A stretch of 64,000 nt of DNA, from positions 1-64,000 of the forward strand of contig CADBYI010000001.1 in NCBI GenBank assembly GCA_902798825.1, read 5' to 3'. How positions within the stretch are numbered: position 1 is the first letter of the stretch; every line of letters begins with the position of its first letter. Position numbers and translations under genes: made by a program. The stretch is from an uncultured Eubacteriales bacterium (GTDB taxonomy: Bacteria > Bacillota > Clostridia > Christensenellales > CAG-138). A model generated the notes under the pieces. It worked only from the letters and a program-made list of their open reading frames with translations. It had not been told where the DNA came from and did no database searches. Positions 50,736 to 60,509 of this stretch are shown in pieces.

Positions 50736-50764
50736 ATTGTAGCACGGAAAGAATGGAAATGCAA
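50736..50764 (-). promoter_or_regulatory. promoter of the riboswitch-yhhQ-SDR transcript
   Basis: On the minus strand TTGCAT (50759-50764), 17 bases, TACAAT (50736-50741); the predicted start is about 23 bases before the aptamer. Confidence 0.7.
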
Positions 50765-50770
50765 GAAAAA

Positions 50771-52675
50771 TCAAAGGGCCTGTTGTTCCGCCTCGGTCTC
50801 GGGTTCCTTGATCGGCTCCGGCTTCTCGGCTGGCTCAGGCGCTGCCTCGGGCGCCGGCGCATCGGGGGCGGGCTCCTCCGGAAGGGGCTTTTGCAGCAGG
50901 GAGAAGTAGCGCTGGCGGGCCCGGTCGTAGGCCAGATTGAAGGCCTTGTCGTCGCCGGAGTGGAGCTGCTCGTAAAAGAGGTGCTCGTGGTCGGCCAGCT
51001 CCGGATGGACCCGGACCATAGTGGCCACGCCCACGTTGGAGCACACGGCACCGATCCGGCGAAAATCCACCATCAGATCGGAGAAGGTGGCGTCGGCGAA
51101 CACGTTGCATTCCCCGGTGCTCATGCGCTTCAGATGGTTCCGCTTCAGGAGGGAGATGAGTTCGGACGTGACCTGGACCAGGGGCTCGATGCGCCCCGCC
51201 GCGTCCACGTCCCGCTTGCGGAAGGTCTGCTCTGTCTCGTCCAAAATGTTCATGATGGCGCTTTCCAAAACGGCCAGCTCTCCCAGGGCCGTGGGGGAGA
51301 AGGCGGTGTTGTTCCGCTTCAGTGTGGCGGCGTGCTCGGCGATGTTCACCGCGTGATCCCCCAGACGCTCGAACTCCGTGTTGACCTTGTAATATTGGTC
51401 CAAGATGGACACGTGGTAGGCCAGCTTCAGATGGGGCAGGAAGCTCACCATATACATGCTGCAAAGGTCGGTCATGCGGTCGATCTCGTCCTCGTCGGAC
51501 CGGATCTGCATATGCAGGGCCGGGTCGTATTTTTCCAGGAGCCGAAAGCTCTTTTCGATGTTGGTCCGGGAGGCGGAGAGAAGGGAGAGCAAGAGCTTGT
51601 AGCAGCTTTGCAGGGCCAGGGCGGGGGTGTTGTAGAACACCGGGTTCAAGCCCTCGATCACGTCCTTGAACTTGCTCTCCTTCACGGGATCGTCCTTGAC
51701 GATCCGGCGGCTGAGCCGCTCATAGGTGGTGAGCAGGGGGAAGAGGGAGAGGGCGCAGCCCAGGTTGAAGACCGTGTTGGTGTTGGCGATGATGCTGGAG
51801 TTCACGGCCCTGTCCCACAGGCCGTTCAGCGCCCCCAGCTTATGAATGACGCTCACCACCACCAGCACCAGCACCGTTTCGCTCAGGTTGAAGAGGATGT
51901 TTACGATGCCCACCCGCTTGGCCTCCGCCTTGGCGCCGATGGAGCAGACGATGGCCGTGGTCACGCAGTCGCCCAGATAGATGCCCACGATGATGGGATA
52001 GATGGCCTTGAAGGTGAGCAGCCCCGTGGCGGAGAAGGCCTGCAAAATGCCGATGGTGGCGGAGGAGCTTTGGAGCATGAAGGCCACGCCCGCGCCGGTG
52101 ACGTACCCCAGGAAGGGGTTTTCCCCCAGACCCGAGAACAGCCGCTCGATGAGGCCAGACTGGGCCAGGGAGTTGACCGCGCCGGTCATGTTGAGGAGCC
52201 CCGAAAACAGGATGCCGAAGCCGATGGCGATGTTGCCGATGGATCTGGCGTTCTTGAAAAAGCTCCCCATGATGAGCACGATGCCCAGGATCAGGGCGAT
52301 GGGGGCCAAGGTGGAGGGCTGAAAGAAGCGCAGGATGCTGGTGCCCGAAGCGTCGATATCCAGCAGGCGGATGATCTGGCCCGTGACCGTGGTGCCCACG
52401 TTGGCGCCGATGATGATGCCCAAACTCTGGTGCAGGGTCAGTATCCCCGCGCCCACAAGGCCGGCGGTGATGACGATGGTGGCCGTGGAGCTTTGGATCA
52501 GGGCCGTGACCAAAACGCCCAGAATAAAGGCCTTCAGGGGGTTGTCCGTCACCTTCCCCATGATCACCTTCAGGGTGCCGGAGGAGTTTTCCTTCAGAGA
52601 GTCCCCCATGAGCCGCATGCCGTACAGGAACATGGCCAGGCCGCCCAGAAGGGAGATCACGTTGAATATATCCAT
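50771..52675 (-). CDS. Na+/phosphate cotransporter with C-terminal PhoU-like domain
   Basis: 634 residues. The first 330 form the Na/Pi membrane part: GGLAMFLYGMRLMGDSLK, ALIQSSTATIVITAGLV and its inverted repeat MLQSSSATIGILQAF (the paired QSS motifs) with GANVGTTVT. After about residue 345 comes a cytosolic PhoU-like helical domain (DQYYKVNTEFERLGDHAVNIAEHA). The last 40 residues are a Pro/Glu/Ala-rich tail. It imports phosphate with sodium. A good promoter lies upstream. Confidence 0.95.
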   Translation of the reverse strand: MDIFNVISLLGGLAMFLYGMRLMGDSLKENSSGTLKVIMGKVTDNPLKAFILGVLVTALIQSSTATIVITAGLVGAGILTLHQSLGIIIGANVGTTVTGQIIRLLDIDASGTSILRFFQPSTLAPIALILGIVLIMGSFFKNARSIGNIAIGFGILFSGLLNMTGAVNSLAQSGLIERLFSGLGENPFLGYVTGAGVAFMLQSSSATIGILQAFSATGLLTFKAIYPIIVGIYLGDCVTTAIVCSIGAKAEAKRVGIVNILFNLSETVLVLVVVSVIHKLGALNGLWDRAVNSSIIANTNTVFNLGCALSLFPLLTTYERLSRRIVKDDPVKESKFKDVIEGLNPVFYNTPALALQSCYKLLLSLLSASRTNIEKSFRLLEKYDPALHMQIRSDEDEIDRMTDLCSMYMVSFLPHLKLAYHVSILDQYYKVNTEFERLGDHAVNIAEHAATLKRNNTAFSPTALGELAVLESAIMNILDETEQTFRKRDVDAAGRIEPLVQVTSELISLLKRNHLKRMSTGECNVFADATFSDLMVDFRRIGAVCSNVGVATMVRVHPELADHEHLFYEQLHSGDDKAFNLAYDRARQRYFSLLQKPLPEEPAPDAPAPEAAPEPAEKPEPIKEPETEAEQQAL

Positions 52676-52722
52676 AAATGATAGCCTCAGTCGCGTAGTG
52701 GTCCCGAAATTTTCCTAATATA

Positions 52723-52752
52723 ACCATACTATGCGGCCGGGCCGATTGTCAA
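52723..52752 (-). promoter_or_regulatory. promoter of the Na/Pi cotransporter gene
   Basis: On the minus strand TTGACA (52747-52752), 18 bases, TATGGT (52723-52728). Confidence 0.6.
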
Positions 52753-52774
52753 GGGGAAATCGGGGCCCTATCCC

Positions 52775-54325
52775 TTAACCGAAGCTCACGATGACCTGGT
52801 TGATGTCGGGATCGGTGAACCACTTCTCCCGAACGCTCCAGCTCAGCTTCCCGCCGTCAATGGCGTCGCCCAGGCGGACGGTGGCGTCCCTCGAGGCGGC
52901 CATCTGCTTCTTCAGGGCGGTCTGGATGTCGTTTTCAAGGGCGGTCAGCTCCTTGTCCTGGGCCTTGTTCTCCGATGTCCAGTTCTTCTTGTTGGACTTC
53001 TTCTCCCGCCAGGTGGCCTCCGCGTACAGGGGGGTCAGGGTGTCGGTGGCCTCGTCGAAGCCGGTCTTCAGGGCCGTGTAGGCTCTGTAGCAGTCCCCGT
53101 AGAGGGCGATCTGCCCGTCGGTGAAGGTCACGCCCTGGTTCTTCTTTTCCTCCATCACCTTCAAGACCTTCTCCGCCTGGCGCATATACTTCATGGCGGA
53201 GAAGCCCACGGTGTGGAGCCATCGCTCGTATTGGCGGGTGTCGATGCCCCGGGGGCCCACCTCCCGGCCGTAGACCTCGCGGATGAGGTCGATCCGGTTC
53301 TGCTGGTCCACGTATACGTACCGCCACTCGTATTCGATGGTGCCGATCTCGCCGAACATGGACCGGGTCCGGATGCTGTCGGCGGGGAGCTTTCGGGCGT
53401 AGTTCACCAGGGCCGTGGTCTGGGCCAGGGTGGTGTTGGTATAGATGCCGCTGTTCGCCGCCGAGATCAGGGCGGGGATCTGGCTTAGGGACCCCTCGGC
53501 CTTCAGCTTGTTGAAGATGGCCACCATCATCCGCCGCTGCCGGGCGGTGCGGGAGCTGTCCAGCCCGTCCGCCTGCCGCCGGATGCGCAGATACCCGAGG
53601 ACCGCGTCCCCGTCCAGATGCTGCATGCCCTTGCGATAGGTGCGGCCGCTCATGGAGGTGAAGGTCTGGTCCACGTCGTAGTCGATGCCGCCGATGGCGT
53701 TCACGATGTCGATGACGGCCTGGAAGTCCACGCCGTAGTAATAGGGGATGGTGATGCCGCCCAGCCATTCCTCCGCGGCCCGACAGGTCAGCAAAAAGCC
53801 CTCCGCCAGCTCGTCCGATTGGCCGGTGGGCTTGCTCCAGCCCCCCAGCCCCACGTTGAACACGCCATTGAGCTTGTAGATGCCGTAGTGGCCCGGGGCG
53901 GTGGTCATGATGTCCCGGGGCAGGGTGATGAGATCCACCGTGTCGGCGTCGAAGTTGATGGCGATGACCATCATCACGTCCGTATGGGGCATGGAGCCGC
54001 TGGTGGTGGACCCGTTTTCATAGGCGTCGATGCCCATGAGCATCACGTTCAATATGTTGCCGTCGCCGGCGGCGGGCCTGCCGTCGGGGACCGGGGCCCC
54101 GGTGGGCAGGTCCTCCACGGGGAAGATGGGCTCCACCAGGACGGGCGTCTCGGTGGGCGCAGGGGTGGCGGAAACGAACAGGGCCTCGGGCCGGGTCAGT
54201 ATGCGCAGGACGTAGCGGGCGCCCAGGCCCAGGCCCAGGATGACCACGATAAAGAGTGTCCAAAGGACGATCCGGCGGATAGGTCCGCTGGAGGAACGGA
54301 TGGTATGCTGTTTTTTCGTTTTCAT
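52775..54325 (-). CDS. LytR-CpsA-Psr (LCP) family protein
   Basis: 516 residues. A cytosolic basic start, one membrane helix (about 19-40), a linker, then the LCP domain: NVMLMGIDAYENG, HTDVMMVIAINFDADTVDLITLPRDIMTT, GIYKLNGVF and GYLRIRRQADGLDSSRTARQRRM with the Arg residues that grip the polyprenyl pyrophosphate. The C-terminal 170 residues are a charged helical extension not usual for LCP proteins. The enzyme links teichoic-acid-like or capsular polymers to peptidoglycan outside the membrane. AAGTAAGGATC precedes the ATG. Confidence 0.93.
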   Translation of the reverse strand: MKTKKQHTIRSSSGPIRRIVLWTLFIVVILGLGLGARYVLRILTRPEALFVSATPAPTETPVLVEPIFPVEDLPTGAPVPDGRPAAGDGNILNVMLMGIDAYENGSTTSGSMPHTDVMMVIAINFDADTVDLITLPRDIMTTAPGHYGIYKLNGVFNVGLGGWSKPTGQSDELAEGFLLTCRAAEEWLGGITIPYYYGVDFQAVIDIVNAIGGIDYDVDQTFTSMSGRTYRKGMQHLDGDAVLGYLRIRRQADGLDSSRTARQRRMMVAIFNKLKAEGSLSQIPALISAANSGIYTNTTLAQTTALVNYARKLPADSIRTRSMFGEIGTIEYEWRYVYVDQQNRIDLIREVYGREVGPRGIDTRQYERWLHTVGFSAMKYMRQAEKVLKVMEEKKNQGVTFTDGQIALYGDCYRAYTALKTGFDEATDTLTPLYAEATWREKKSNKKNWTSENKAQDKELTALENDIQTALKKQMAASRDATVRLGDAIDGGKLSWSVREKWFTDPDINQVIVSFG

Positions 54326-54377
54326 GATCCTTACTTATTTGCCCCAAAGGGGGCGGTCGTATACGCTTTGGTTGCCG

Positions 54378-56441
54378 TCAGGGCAAAAGCCCGTCCCGCT
54401 CCATCTGGACCACGGCGTCGTAGTCGAAGGGCTCCGTGGCGATGGCGGGGTAATTCTCCTCGTAGAAGCGCCAGAAATAGGGCTTCACCAGGCATTGCTT
54501 GGTGGTCCACATGAAGCATCTGTGCTTGTGGACCCGGGTCACCAGGGGATCGAAGTGATACCAGCCGGTGCCGATGTTCACGATCAGCCAATAGTGGCGG
54601 GTGGAGCCGCCCCGGCGGGTCAGGCTCATGTAGGGGATCTTCAGCTCGTCCAGCAGCGCCCGGGTCAGGCAGTACACGGTGAAGCAATCGCCCCGGCCCT
54701 CCCGGTTGCCGCGGACGGCTTCCCGCCGCCAGTCGGTCTTGTTGGAGGCCCCCGTATAGTGGATGCGGCCCCGGACGTAGTCGAAGACGGCCTTCAGCTT
54801 TTCGGCGTTGACCATGTCGTCGGATATGATGTCCTTCAAAACGGCCTTGGCCATGGTGTGGACCTCCTCGTCGGTGACGGCAGGTTCCACCAGGGTATAG
54901 GTGCAGCTCTTGGAGGCGGAGTTGCCGCTCTTGTCCGTGGCGATGTAGGTGACGGTATACTTGCCCTTCTGGGACAGGATCACCTGGCTGTCCACGGCCA
55001 TCTCCACCCGGCCGTCCACGTCGTCCTCGGCGTAGGCCTCGTTGAAGTAGGCGATGGGCTCGCCCACATAGCCGCCCACGTTCACCACCCCATAGAGGAC
55101 CGGAGGCGTGGTGTCCACGGCCAAAGTCAGGGGGAAGGCGGCCACGGTCTCGTTGCCGGCCCCGTCCACCGCCCGGACGGAGAAGGTCTGGGCCTGGTCG
55201 CTGTCGGTATCCGGAGCCTCCACGAAGGAAAGGGTGGCGCCGGTCACGTCCTCCGCCGCTACCAACTCCTCGGGCGTCAGATCGTGGCGGGTGTAGAAGG
55301 GGCCCTCCCGGAGGGTCAGCATGGGACCGGTGGTGTCCACCAGGGTCACCATGGCGATCTCGGTGCCTCCGTCCACCTGGACCCGGATGGGATAGGTGCC
55401 GGGCACATTGGCCGTGAAGGGTTCGGGCTGGGCGCCGGGGCGACCCAAATCGGCCCCGGTGAGCTGGCCCTTCTTTGCCTCCACGGTGAGCTCGCCGAAA
55501 GAGGAAAAGAGGACCTGGGCGGCCACGTCGGCGCTGTTGCCGCCGGCGTCCGTGATCCGGACGGAGATATCCTGGATCTCCCGGCTGTCGGGGTCGGGGG
55601 CCAGGGCAAAATCATAGGAAAGGGTCGTTTCGTCGTCGGCGGCCGTCAAAAAGGCCGCCGGGGCTGCCGCCTCGCCGGGGGCCAGGATCAGAAACTGGCC
55701 TTCGCCGGTGGGGGCCACCGTGTCGCGAACCTCTAAAATGGTGGGGAAGACGCGGCCGTTGTCGGGGCACTTCACCTCAAGGGCGTATTCCCCCGGGACC
55801 ACCATCATCTCCTCCGTGACGGTCGTGAGCAGCTCCCCATGGAAGCCATCGGTCAAAAAGGGCTGTACGTCGGGGATGGGGCTGCCTGCCTCCAGGACCA
55901 CCCGGTCCACCGTGGCGCGGATCCGGGCGGCCGCCGTCACTTCGCTTTGGTTGCCGCTGGGGTCCTCCAGGCGGATGACGATGGGCTGTTCACCGGCGGC
56001 GGAAAAGTCGTATTCCCCCGCAAAGCTCACGCCCACCCGATCGGCGTCCCGCAGATTGGTGATGAATTCGTCCGGTGTGGGCACGTGGCCCGAGGGGAAC
56101 TCTGCCGTCACAGGATCGGCGGCTGGCGCCGTGGTATCCGCCACGATCAGCAGACAGGGCACCACCCGATAGCCGGCAATCACCTTCACCAGATGCCGGC
56201 CCAGGGCCGCGTCCCCTTCGTCCGCCACGACGAAAGCGTTCTCACCCTTACAGAAAGCGCTGGCCGGAGGCACGCCCTGACCGTACTCCCCGTGGACCAC
56301 GGGGGTGAAGCCGTGGTACACCCACAGCAAAAGGACCCCCAGGGCCAACAAAAAGCCCAGCAGGCCCAACAGCACCGACCGTCCCCGGTTTTCGGGGGCG
56401 GCGGTTTGCGTCTCGTTCGGTTGTTGTTCGACAGCTTTCAT
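54378..56441 (-). CDS. membrane-anchored protein with Ig-like repeats and transglutaminase-like domain
   Basis: 687 residues. One N-terminal membrane helix (about 27-47), then several Ig/bacterial-surface-type domains of about 80 residues (repeated DTTAP, DTTPP and DKSGN motifs), and a C-terminal transglutaminase-like cysteine protease fold with Cys in GRGDCFTVYCL, His in STRHYWLIV and Asp in YHFDPL. Catalytic triad residues appear intact, so peptidase or crosslinking activity at the cell surface is plausible. It lies 52 bases upstream of the LCP gene and may share a transcript. No ribosome site is seen; see the -10 box at 56449. Confidence 0.87.
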   Translation of the reverse strand: MKAVEQQPNETQTAAPENRGRSVLLGLLGFLLALGVLLLWVYHGFTPVVHGEYGQGVPPASAFCKGENAFVVADEGDAALGRHLVKVIAGYRVVPCLLIVADTTAPAADPVTAEFPSGHVPTPDEFITNLRDADRVGVSFAGEYDFSAAGEQPIVIRLEDPSGNQSEVTAAARIRATVDRVVLEAGSPIPDVQPFLTDGFHGELLTTVTEEMMVVPGEYALEVKCPDNGRVFPTILEVRDTVAPTGEGQFLILAPGEAAAPAAFLTAADDETTLSYDFALAPDPDSREIQDISVRITDAGGNSADVAAQVLFSSFGELTVEAKKGQLTGADLGRPGAQPEPFTANVPGTYPIRVQVDGGTEIAMVTLVDTTGPMLTLREGPFYTRHDLTPEELVAAEDVTGATLSFVEAPDTDSDQAQTFSVRAVDGAGNETVAAFPLTLAVDTTPPVLYGVVNVGGYVGEPIAYFNEAYAEDDVDGRVEMAVDSQVILSQKGKYTVTYIATDKSGNSASKSCTYTLVEPAVTDEEVHTMAKAVLKDIISDDMVNAEKLKAVFDYVRGRIHYTGASNKTDWRREAVRGNREGRGDCFTVYCLTRALLDELKIPYMSLTRRGGSTRHYWLIVNIGTGWYHFDPLVTRVHKHRCFMWTTKQCLVKPYFWRFYEENYPAIATEPFDYDAVVQMERDGLLP

Positions 56442-56448
56442 GGCCTAC

Positions 56449-56454
56449 ATCATA
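56449..56454 (-). promoter_or_regulatory. extended -10 promoter giving a leaderless transglutaminase-like mRNA
   Basis: On the minus strand TGC-TATGAT ends 7 bases before the ATG at 56441. No Shine-Dalgarno site is present. The -35 region is poor, which the extended -10 can offset. Confidence 0.45.
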
Positions 56455-56581
56455 GCACGTTCCGGCCCGACCGGCCATCCTGCAGGGAATAGTTCACAAA
56501 AAAGCAACGGTTTTTCCGAAAATTGGCGGGCCGATCCTTATCGACCCGCCAAAAGATGGCAAAGAAGGGAGGTCAGGCACC

Positions 56582-57168
56582 TTAGCTGAGGGCGTCGGGG
56601 GAGGCAAGACCGGCCCGGTGCAGGAGTAAAGCGCCTACAAACAGCAGTCCCTCCCCCAGAAGGTTGACGCTTTGGGCCACCCAGTGCATGGAGGCCTGGG
56701 CAAAATCCCGGCTGGACAGATACCCCATCATCAGGATCAGCACGAAGGACAGGATGAACAGGAGGATGCCGGCCTTCACCTTCATGCGCCGGGCGATGTA
56801 TACGAGGCCCGCCGACATGCCCAGGTTCCCCAGCACCATGCCCATGACGAAGACCATGGTCAGGGAGCGGACGATCCGCCGCTTTCCATACATAAGGGCC
56901 AGCATCCCAACCCCCAGCAGCACGAAGCCCACGGACTGGGCGGGGAAGAAAGCCTTGTTGAACAGCTCCACCGGGGTGACGCCCAGGGCGTTTTGCAGCT
57001 TCCAGACCGCCTTGAAGAAACCCGCCAGCAGCACCGTCAATGCCCCAGGGGCAGCAGGATACCCGAGCAAAGGTCCAGCTTGTTTTTCAGATCCCGATAC
57101 AGGATCGCCCAGGCCGCGCCGAACAGCAGCACCGGCAAAAAATCCATCAGCGCCATAGGTATGGTCAT
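56582..57168 (-). pseudogene. membrane protein gene with a single-base frameshift
   Basis: Two overlapping minus-strand frames join into one plausible protein. The first starts at 57168 behind GAGGAGG and reads MTIPMALMDFLPVLLFGAAW then AILYRDLKNKLDLCSG; the second continues YPAAPGALTVLLAGFFKAVWKL and ends at 56582, giving about 195 residues with five or six helices. One extra G in the GGG run at about 57064-57066 would fuse them. The joined protein resembles an uncharacterised Clostridial membrane family (from memory). The frame break may be a real mutation, a sequencing error, or a programmed shift. Confidence 0.65.
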
Positions 57169-57299
57169 CTTCTTATCCTCCTCTTTCCCGATCACGCATA
57201 GGGGCGTATTCACGGCCCGTAAAAGGGTCGCGCCGGTGATCGGCTTCCTGCGTACCGGCATGGCCACGGATTCCCCATGGCCTCCGGTCCCGTTGATAA

Positions 57300-57328
57300 A
57301 ATATAGCCAATCCGTTCGAAATTGACAA
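57300..57328 (-). promoter_or_regulatory. promoter of the frameshifted membrane gene
   Basis: On the minus strand TTGTCA (57323-57328), 17 bases, TATATT (57300-57305). Confidence 0.65.
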
Positions 57329-57338
57329 GCGCGGACCT

Positions 57339-59840
57339 TCAGATGAATCGGCCCGTCACGCTTTCGGGGGCTTGCTTAATCTGCTCCGGCGTGCCCGCCG
57401 CCACGATCCGGCCCCCCTGTTCGCCGCCCCCTGGCCCCATGTCCAGGATATAGTCCGCGCTGCGGATCACGTCGAGATCGTGCTCGATCACCACCACCGT
57501 GGCCCCGTTGCCGAGGAGGGTGTCCAGCACGTTGAGCAGCGTCTGCACGTCCAGCGGGTGCAGGCCGATGGTGGGCTCGTCGAACACGAACAGGGAATCG
57601 GATTGGAGCCGGCCCATCTCGCTGGCCAGCTTCAGCCGCTGGGCCTCGCCGCCGGACAGGCTGGGGGTCTGCTCGCCCAGGGTGAGATATCCCAGGCCCA
57701 AATCCCGGAGCGTGGTCAGCCGGGGCGCCACGTTCTTCATGTCCCGGCAGAAATCCAGCGCGGTGTCCACGTCCGCGGCCATGAGGGCCGGCAGGGATTT
57801 CGTCTCCCCCTGACGGTTGGTGTAGGGCACCCCATAGGCCGCCCGGTCATAGCGGGAACCACGGCAGGCGGGACAGGGGATGTCCACATCCGGCAAAAAC
57901 TGCACGTCCAGACTGATGGCGCCGGTGCCGTCGCAGACGGGACAGCGCAGGTTCCCCGTGTTGTAGGAGAAGTCCCCGGCCTTGTACCCCTGGCGCTTGG
58001 CCTCCGAGGTCCGGGCGTAGAGCTTGCGCAGCTCGTCGTGGACGCCCGCATAGGTGGCCACGGTGGAGCGGACGTTGATGCCGATGGGCGTGGCGTCGAT
58101 GAGCTTCACGTGCTCGATGCCGGGGGCGGAAAGGGCCCGCACGTGGGGCGGCAGGGGCCGTCCCTCCGTCAGGGCGGCGAGGCCCGGCACCAGGCTCTCC
58201 AGGACCAGGGTGGTCTTGCCGGAGCCGGAGACCCCGGTGATCACCGTGAGCCGTCCCTTGGGGATGTCCGCCTCCAGGGGCTTCACCGTGTGCAGAGGGC
58301 CCGTGGACAGATGGATGGTCCCCTTTGAAAACAAATCTTCCTCCGGTACCCGCCGGGCCCGCCTGGCCGCCGCCCCACCCGACAGGAATGGGCCGATGCG
58401 GGAGGCTTCGTTGGCTGCCAGCTGGGCCACGGTGCCCTGGGCCAGCACCCGGCCTCCATTGGCACCGGCGCCGGGCCCCATCTCGATGATGTGGTCCGCC
58501 TCCTTCAGGATTTGGGTGTCGTGATCCACCAGGATGACGGAGTTCCCGTCGGCCACCAGATCCCGCATGACCCCGGTCAGGCCCAAAATGTTGGCGGGAT
58601 GGAGGCCGATGGAGGGCTCGTCCAGCACGTAGAGCACCCCCGTGGTCCGGTTCCGGACCGCCCGGGCCAGCTGCATCCGCTGCCGCTCCCCGGTGGAAAG
58701 GGTGGCGGAGGCCCGATCCAACGACAGATATCCCAGACCCAGGTCCATGAGCCGCCGGGCGGCGGACAAAAAGGCGTCGGCTATGCTTCGGGCCATGGGC
58801 TCCATAGGCGCGGGCAGGGAAGCGGGTACCCCCTTCACCCACTCGATCAGATCGGACAGGGGCAGGGTGCACACCTGGGCCAGGGACCGGCCCCGGAGCC
58901 GAGGGGCCCGGGCGGCCTCACAAAGGCGGGTGCCGCCGCAATCGGGGCACACCTCCTCCTTCAAAAACTTTTCCACCCGCTTCATGCCCGTCTCGTCCTT
59001 CACCTTGGCGAGGGCGTTCAGCACGGTGGCGGTGGCGCTGTAATAGGTAAAATCCAGCTCGGCGGCGTCCACGCTGTCCCGGTTCTTGGGCACGTAAAAG
59101 ATGTGGCGCTTCTCCATGGGGCCGTCGTAGACGATTTCCTTCTCCTCCGGCGTCAAATCCCGGAAGGGCACGTCGGTTCGGACGCCCATCTCGCGGCACA
59201 CGTCCACCATCAAGGACCACATGAGGCTGTTCCATGGGGCGCAGGCCCCCTGCTCCAAGGTCAGACTCTCGTCGGGGATCAGGGTGCTCCTGTCCACGGT
59301 GCGCACCGTGCCGGTGCCGCCGCAGCGCTTACAGGCCCCCTGGGAATTGAAGGCCAGCTCCTCGGCGCCGGGGGCGTAGAAGACTTCGCCGCAATCCGGG
59401 CAGGTCAGGGGCTGTCCCGCGGCCACGGCCAGCGTGGGGGGCAGATAGTGACCGTTGGGGCAGCGGTGGCTCGAAAGCCGGGAGAACATGAGCCGGAGGC
59501 TGTTCAGCAGCTCCGTCCCCGTGCCGAAGGTGGACCGGATGCCCGGCACCCCGGGCCGCTGATGAAGGGCCAGCGCGGCGGGCACGTACAGGACCTCATC
59601 CACCTCCGCCCGGGTGGCCTGGGTCATGCGGCGGCGGGTATAGGTGGACAGGGATTCCAGATACCGGCGGGACCCCTCCGCATAGAGGACCCCCAGGGCC
59701 AGGGAGGATTTTCCCGAGCCGGACACCCCGGCGATGCCCACGATCCTATTCAGAGGGATGTCCACGTCGATGTTCTTCAGATTGTGCACCCGCGCCCCGC
59801 GGATGAGGATCTTTTGGGGCCCCTCGCTGCTATGCTCCAT
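57339..59840 (-). CDS. UvrA-like ABC-type excinuclease subunit (short paralogue)
   Basis: 833 residues, about 100 shorter than canonical UvrA. Two ABC ATPase halves: Walker [10 protein letters not shown] near residue 40 and GVSGSGKTT near 540, signatures [14 protein letters not shown] and [15 protein letters not shown]. Zinc fingers CPDCGEVF...[17 protein letters not shown] and CPVCDGTG...CPACRGSR remain. The UvrB-binding region seems reduced. Such class-II UvrA or DrrC-like proteins are linked to resistance to DNA-binding drugs; the housekeeping uvrA is presumably elsewhere. AATAAGGAG precedes the ATG. Confidence 0.85.
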   Translation of the reverse strand: MEHSSEGPQKILIRGARVHNLKNIDVDIPLNRIVGIAGVSGSGKSSLALGVLYAEGSRRYLESLSTYTRRRMTQATRAEVDEVLYVPAALALHQRPGVPGIRSTFGTGTELLNSLRLMFSRLSSHRCPNGHYLPPTLAVAAGQPLTCPDCGEVFYAPGAEELAFNSQGACKRCGGTGTVRTVDRSTLIPDESLTLEQGACAPWNSLMWSLMVDVCREMGVRTDVPFRDLTPEEKEIVYDGPMEKRHIFYVPKNRDSVDAAELDFTYYSATATVLNALAKVKDETGMKRVEKFLKEEVCPDCGGTRLCEAARAPRLRGRSLAQVCTLPLSDLIEWVKGVPASLPAPMEPMARSIADAFLSAARRLMDLGLGYLSLDRASATLSTGERQRMQLARAVRNRTTGVLYVLDEPSIGLHPANILGLTGVMRDLVADGNSVILVDHDTQILKEADHIIEMGPGAGANGGRVLAQGTVAQLAANEASRIGPFLSGGAAARRARRVPEEDLFSKGTIHLSTGPLHTVKPLEADIPKGRLTVITGVSGSGKTTLVLESLVPGLAALTEGRPLPPHVRALSAPGIEHVKLIDATPIGINVRSTVATYAGVHDELRKLYARTSEAKRQGYKAGDFSYNTGNLRCPVCDGTGAISLDVQFLPDVDIPCPACRGSRYDRAAYGVPYTNRQGETKSLPALMAADVDTALDFCRDMKNVAPRLTTLRDLGLGYLTLGEQTPSLSGGEAQRLKLASEMGRLQSDSLFVFDEPTIGLHPLDVQTLLNVLDTLLGNGATVVVIEHDLDVIRSADYILDMGPGGGEQGGRIVAAGTPEQIKQAPESVTGRFI

Positions 59841-59875
59841 GGGTTTTCGCTCCTTATTAAATGTTTGACGATCCC

Positions 59876-59881
59876 ATTATA
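59876..59881 (-). promoter_or_regulatory. -10 box of the UvrA-like gene
   Basis: TATAAT on the minus strand, 35 bases upstream of the start; the -35 match (TGGAAC, 17 bases away) is weak. Confidence 0.45.
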
Positions 59882-59910
59882 TCGCTGTCGTCGGCCCTGT
59901 TCCATACCCA

Positions 59911-59941
59911 AAATGAAAACACCGGGCCATACAGCCCGGCG
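59911..59941 (-). terminator. terminator of birA-DUF1284-bioY
   Basis: On the minus strand CGCCGGGC-TGTAT-GGCCCGGTG is followed by TTTTCATTTT. Confidence 0.75.
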
Positions 59942-59957
59942 CCTTCGTACGCTCGTT

Positions 59958-60509
59958 TTACAGATGCAGCACCTTGCTAAGCTTTTGGGAAAGGAGGACG
60001 GCCAGGGCCATCTTCACCAAGTCCGGCACGATGAAGGGGATCACGCACCAGGCCAGGGCCGTGGCCAGGGTCACCGCGCCGCTTTGCCGGGCGTAAACGA
60101 ACATGAACCAGGCGGTGCCGAAGGCGTAGCAGAGGACCAGGCCCAGGGCCATGGAGCCGATCTCGACGATCCGCCTGCCCTTTCCCAGGCGCTCCCCCAG
60201 CCAGTAGACCAGCCCCATGAGGATGAATCCCAGCAGATATCCGCCGGTGATCCCGAACAGGATACCGACCCCGCCGCTGAAGCCCGCGAACACCGGGAGG
60301 CCCAAAGCGCCCAGCAGCAGGTAAACCAGGATGGACGCGGTGCCCCGTTTGCCGCCGATGAGCCCCAAGGTGCAGAAAATGGCGAAGGTCTGCAGCGTAA
60401 AGGGGATGGCCGAGGGGATGTTGATCCAGGAGCACACCGCCATCAGCACGGCGCACAGCGCCACATACACCAGATCCTTCGTCTGAAAGCCCTTACGCTT
60501 CGTTTCCAT
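59958..60509 (-). CDS. bioY: biotin transporter BioY
   Basis: 183 residues, six helices. FTLQTFAIFCTLGLIGGKRGTASILVYLLLGALGLPVFAGFSGG is the S-component signature, and the Lys/Arg-rich end is normal. BioY takes up biotin, alone or with the ECF module. It overlaps the DUF1284 gene by 17 bases and stands third behind the BirA-type operator, so biotin should repress it. Confidence 0.95.
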   Translation of the reverse strand: METKRKGFQTKDLVYVALCAVLMAVCSWINIPSAIPFTLQTFAIFCTLGLIGGKRGTASILVYLLLGALGLPVFAGFSGGVGILFGITGGYLLGFILMGLVYWLGERLGKGRRIVEIGSMALGLVLCYAFGTAWFMFVYARQSGAVTLATALAWCVIPFIVPDLVKMALAVLLSQKLSKVLHL

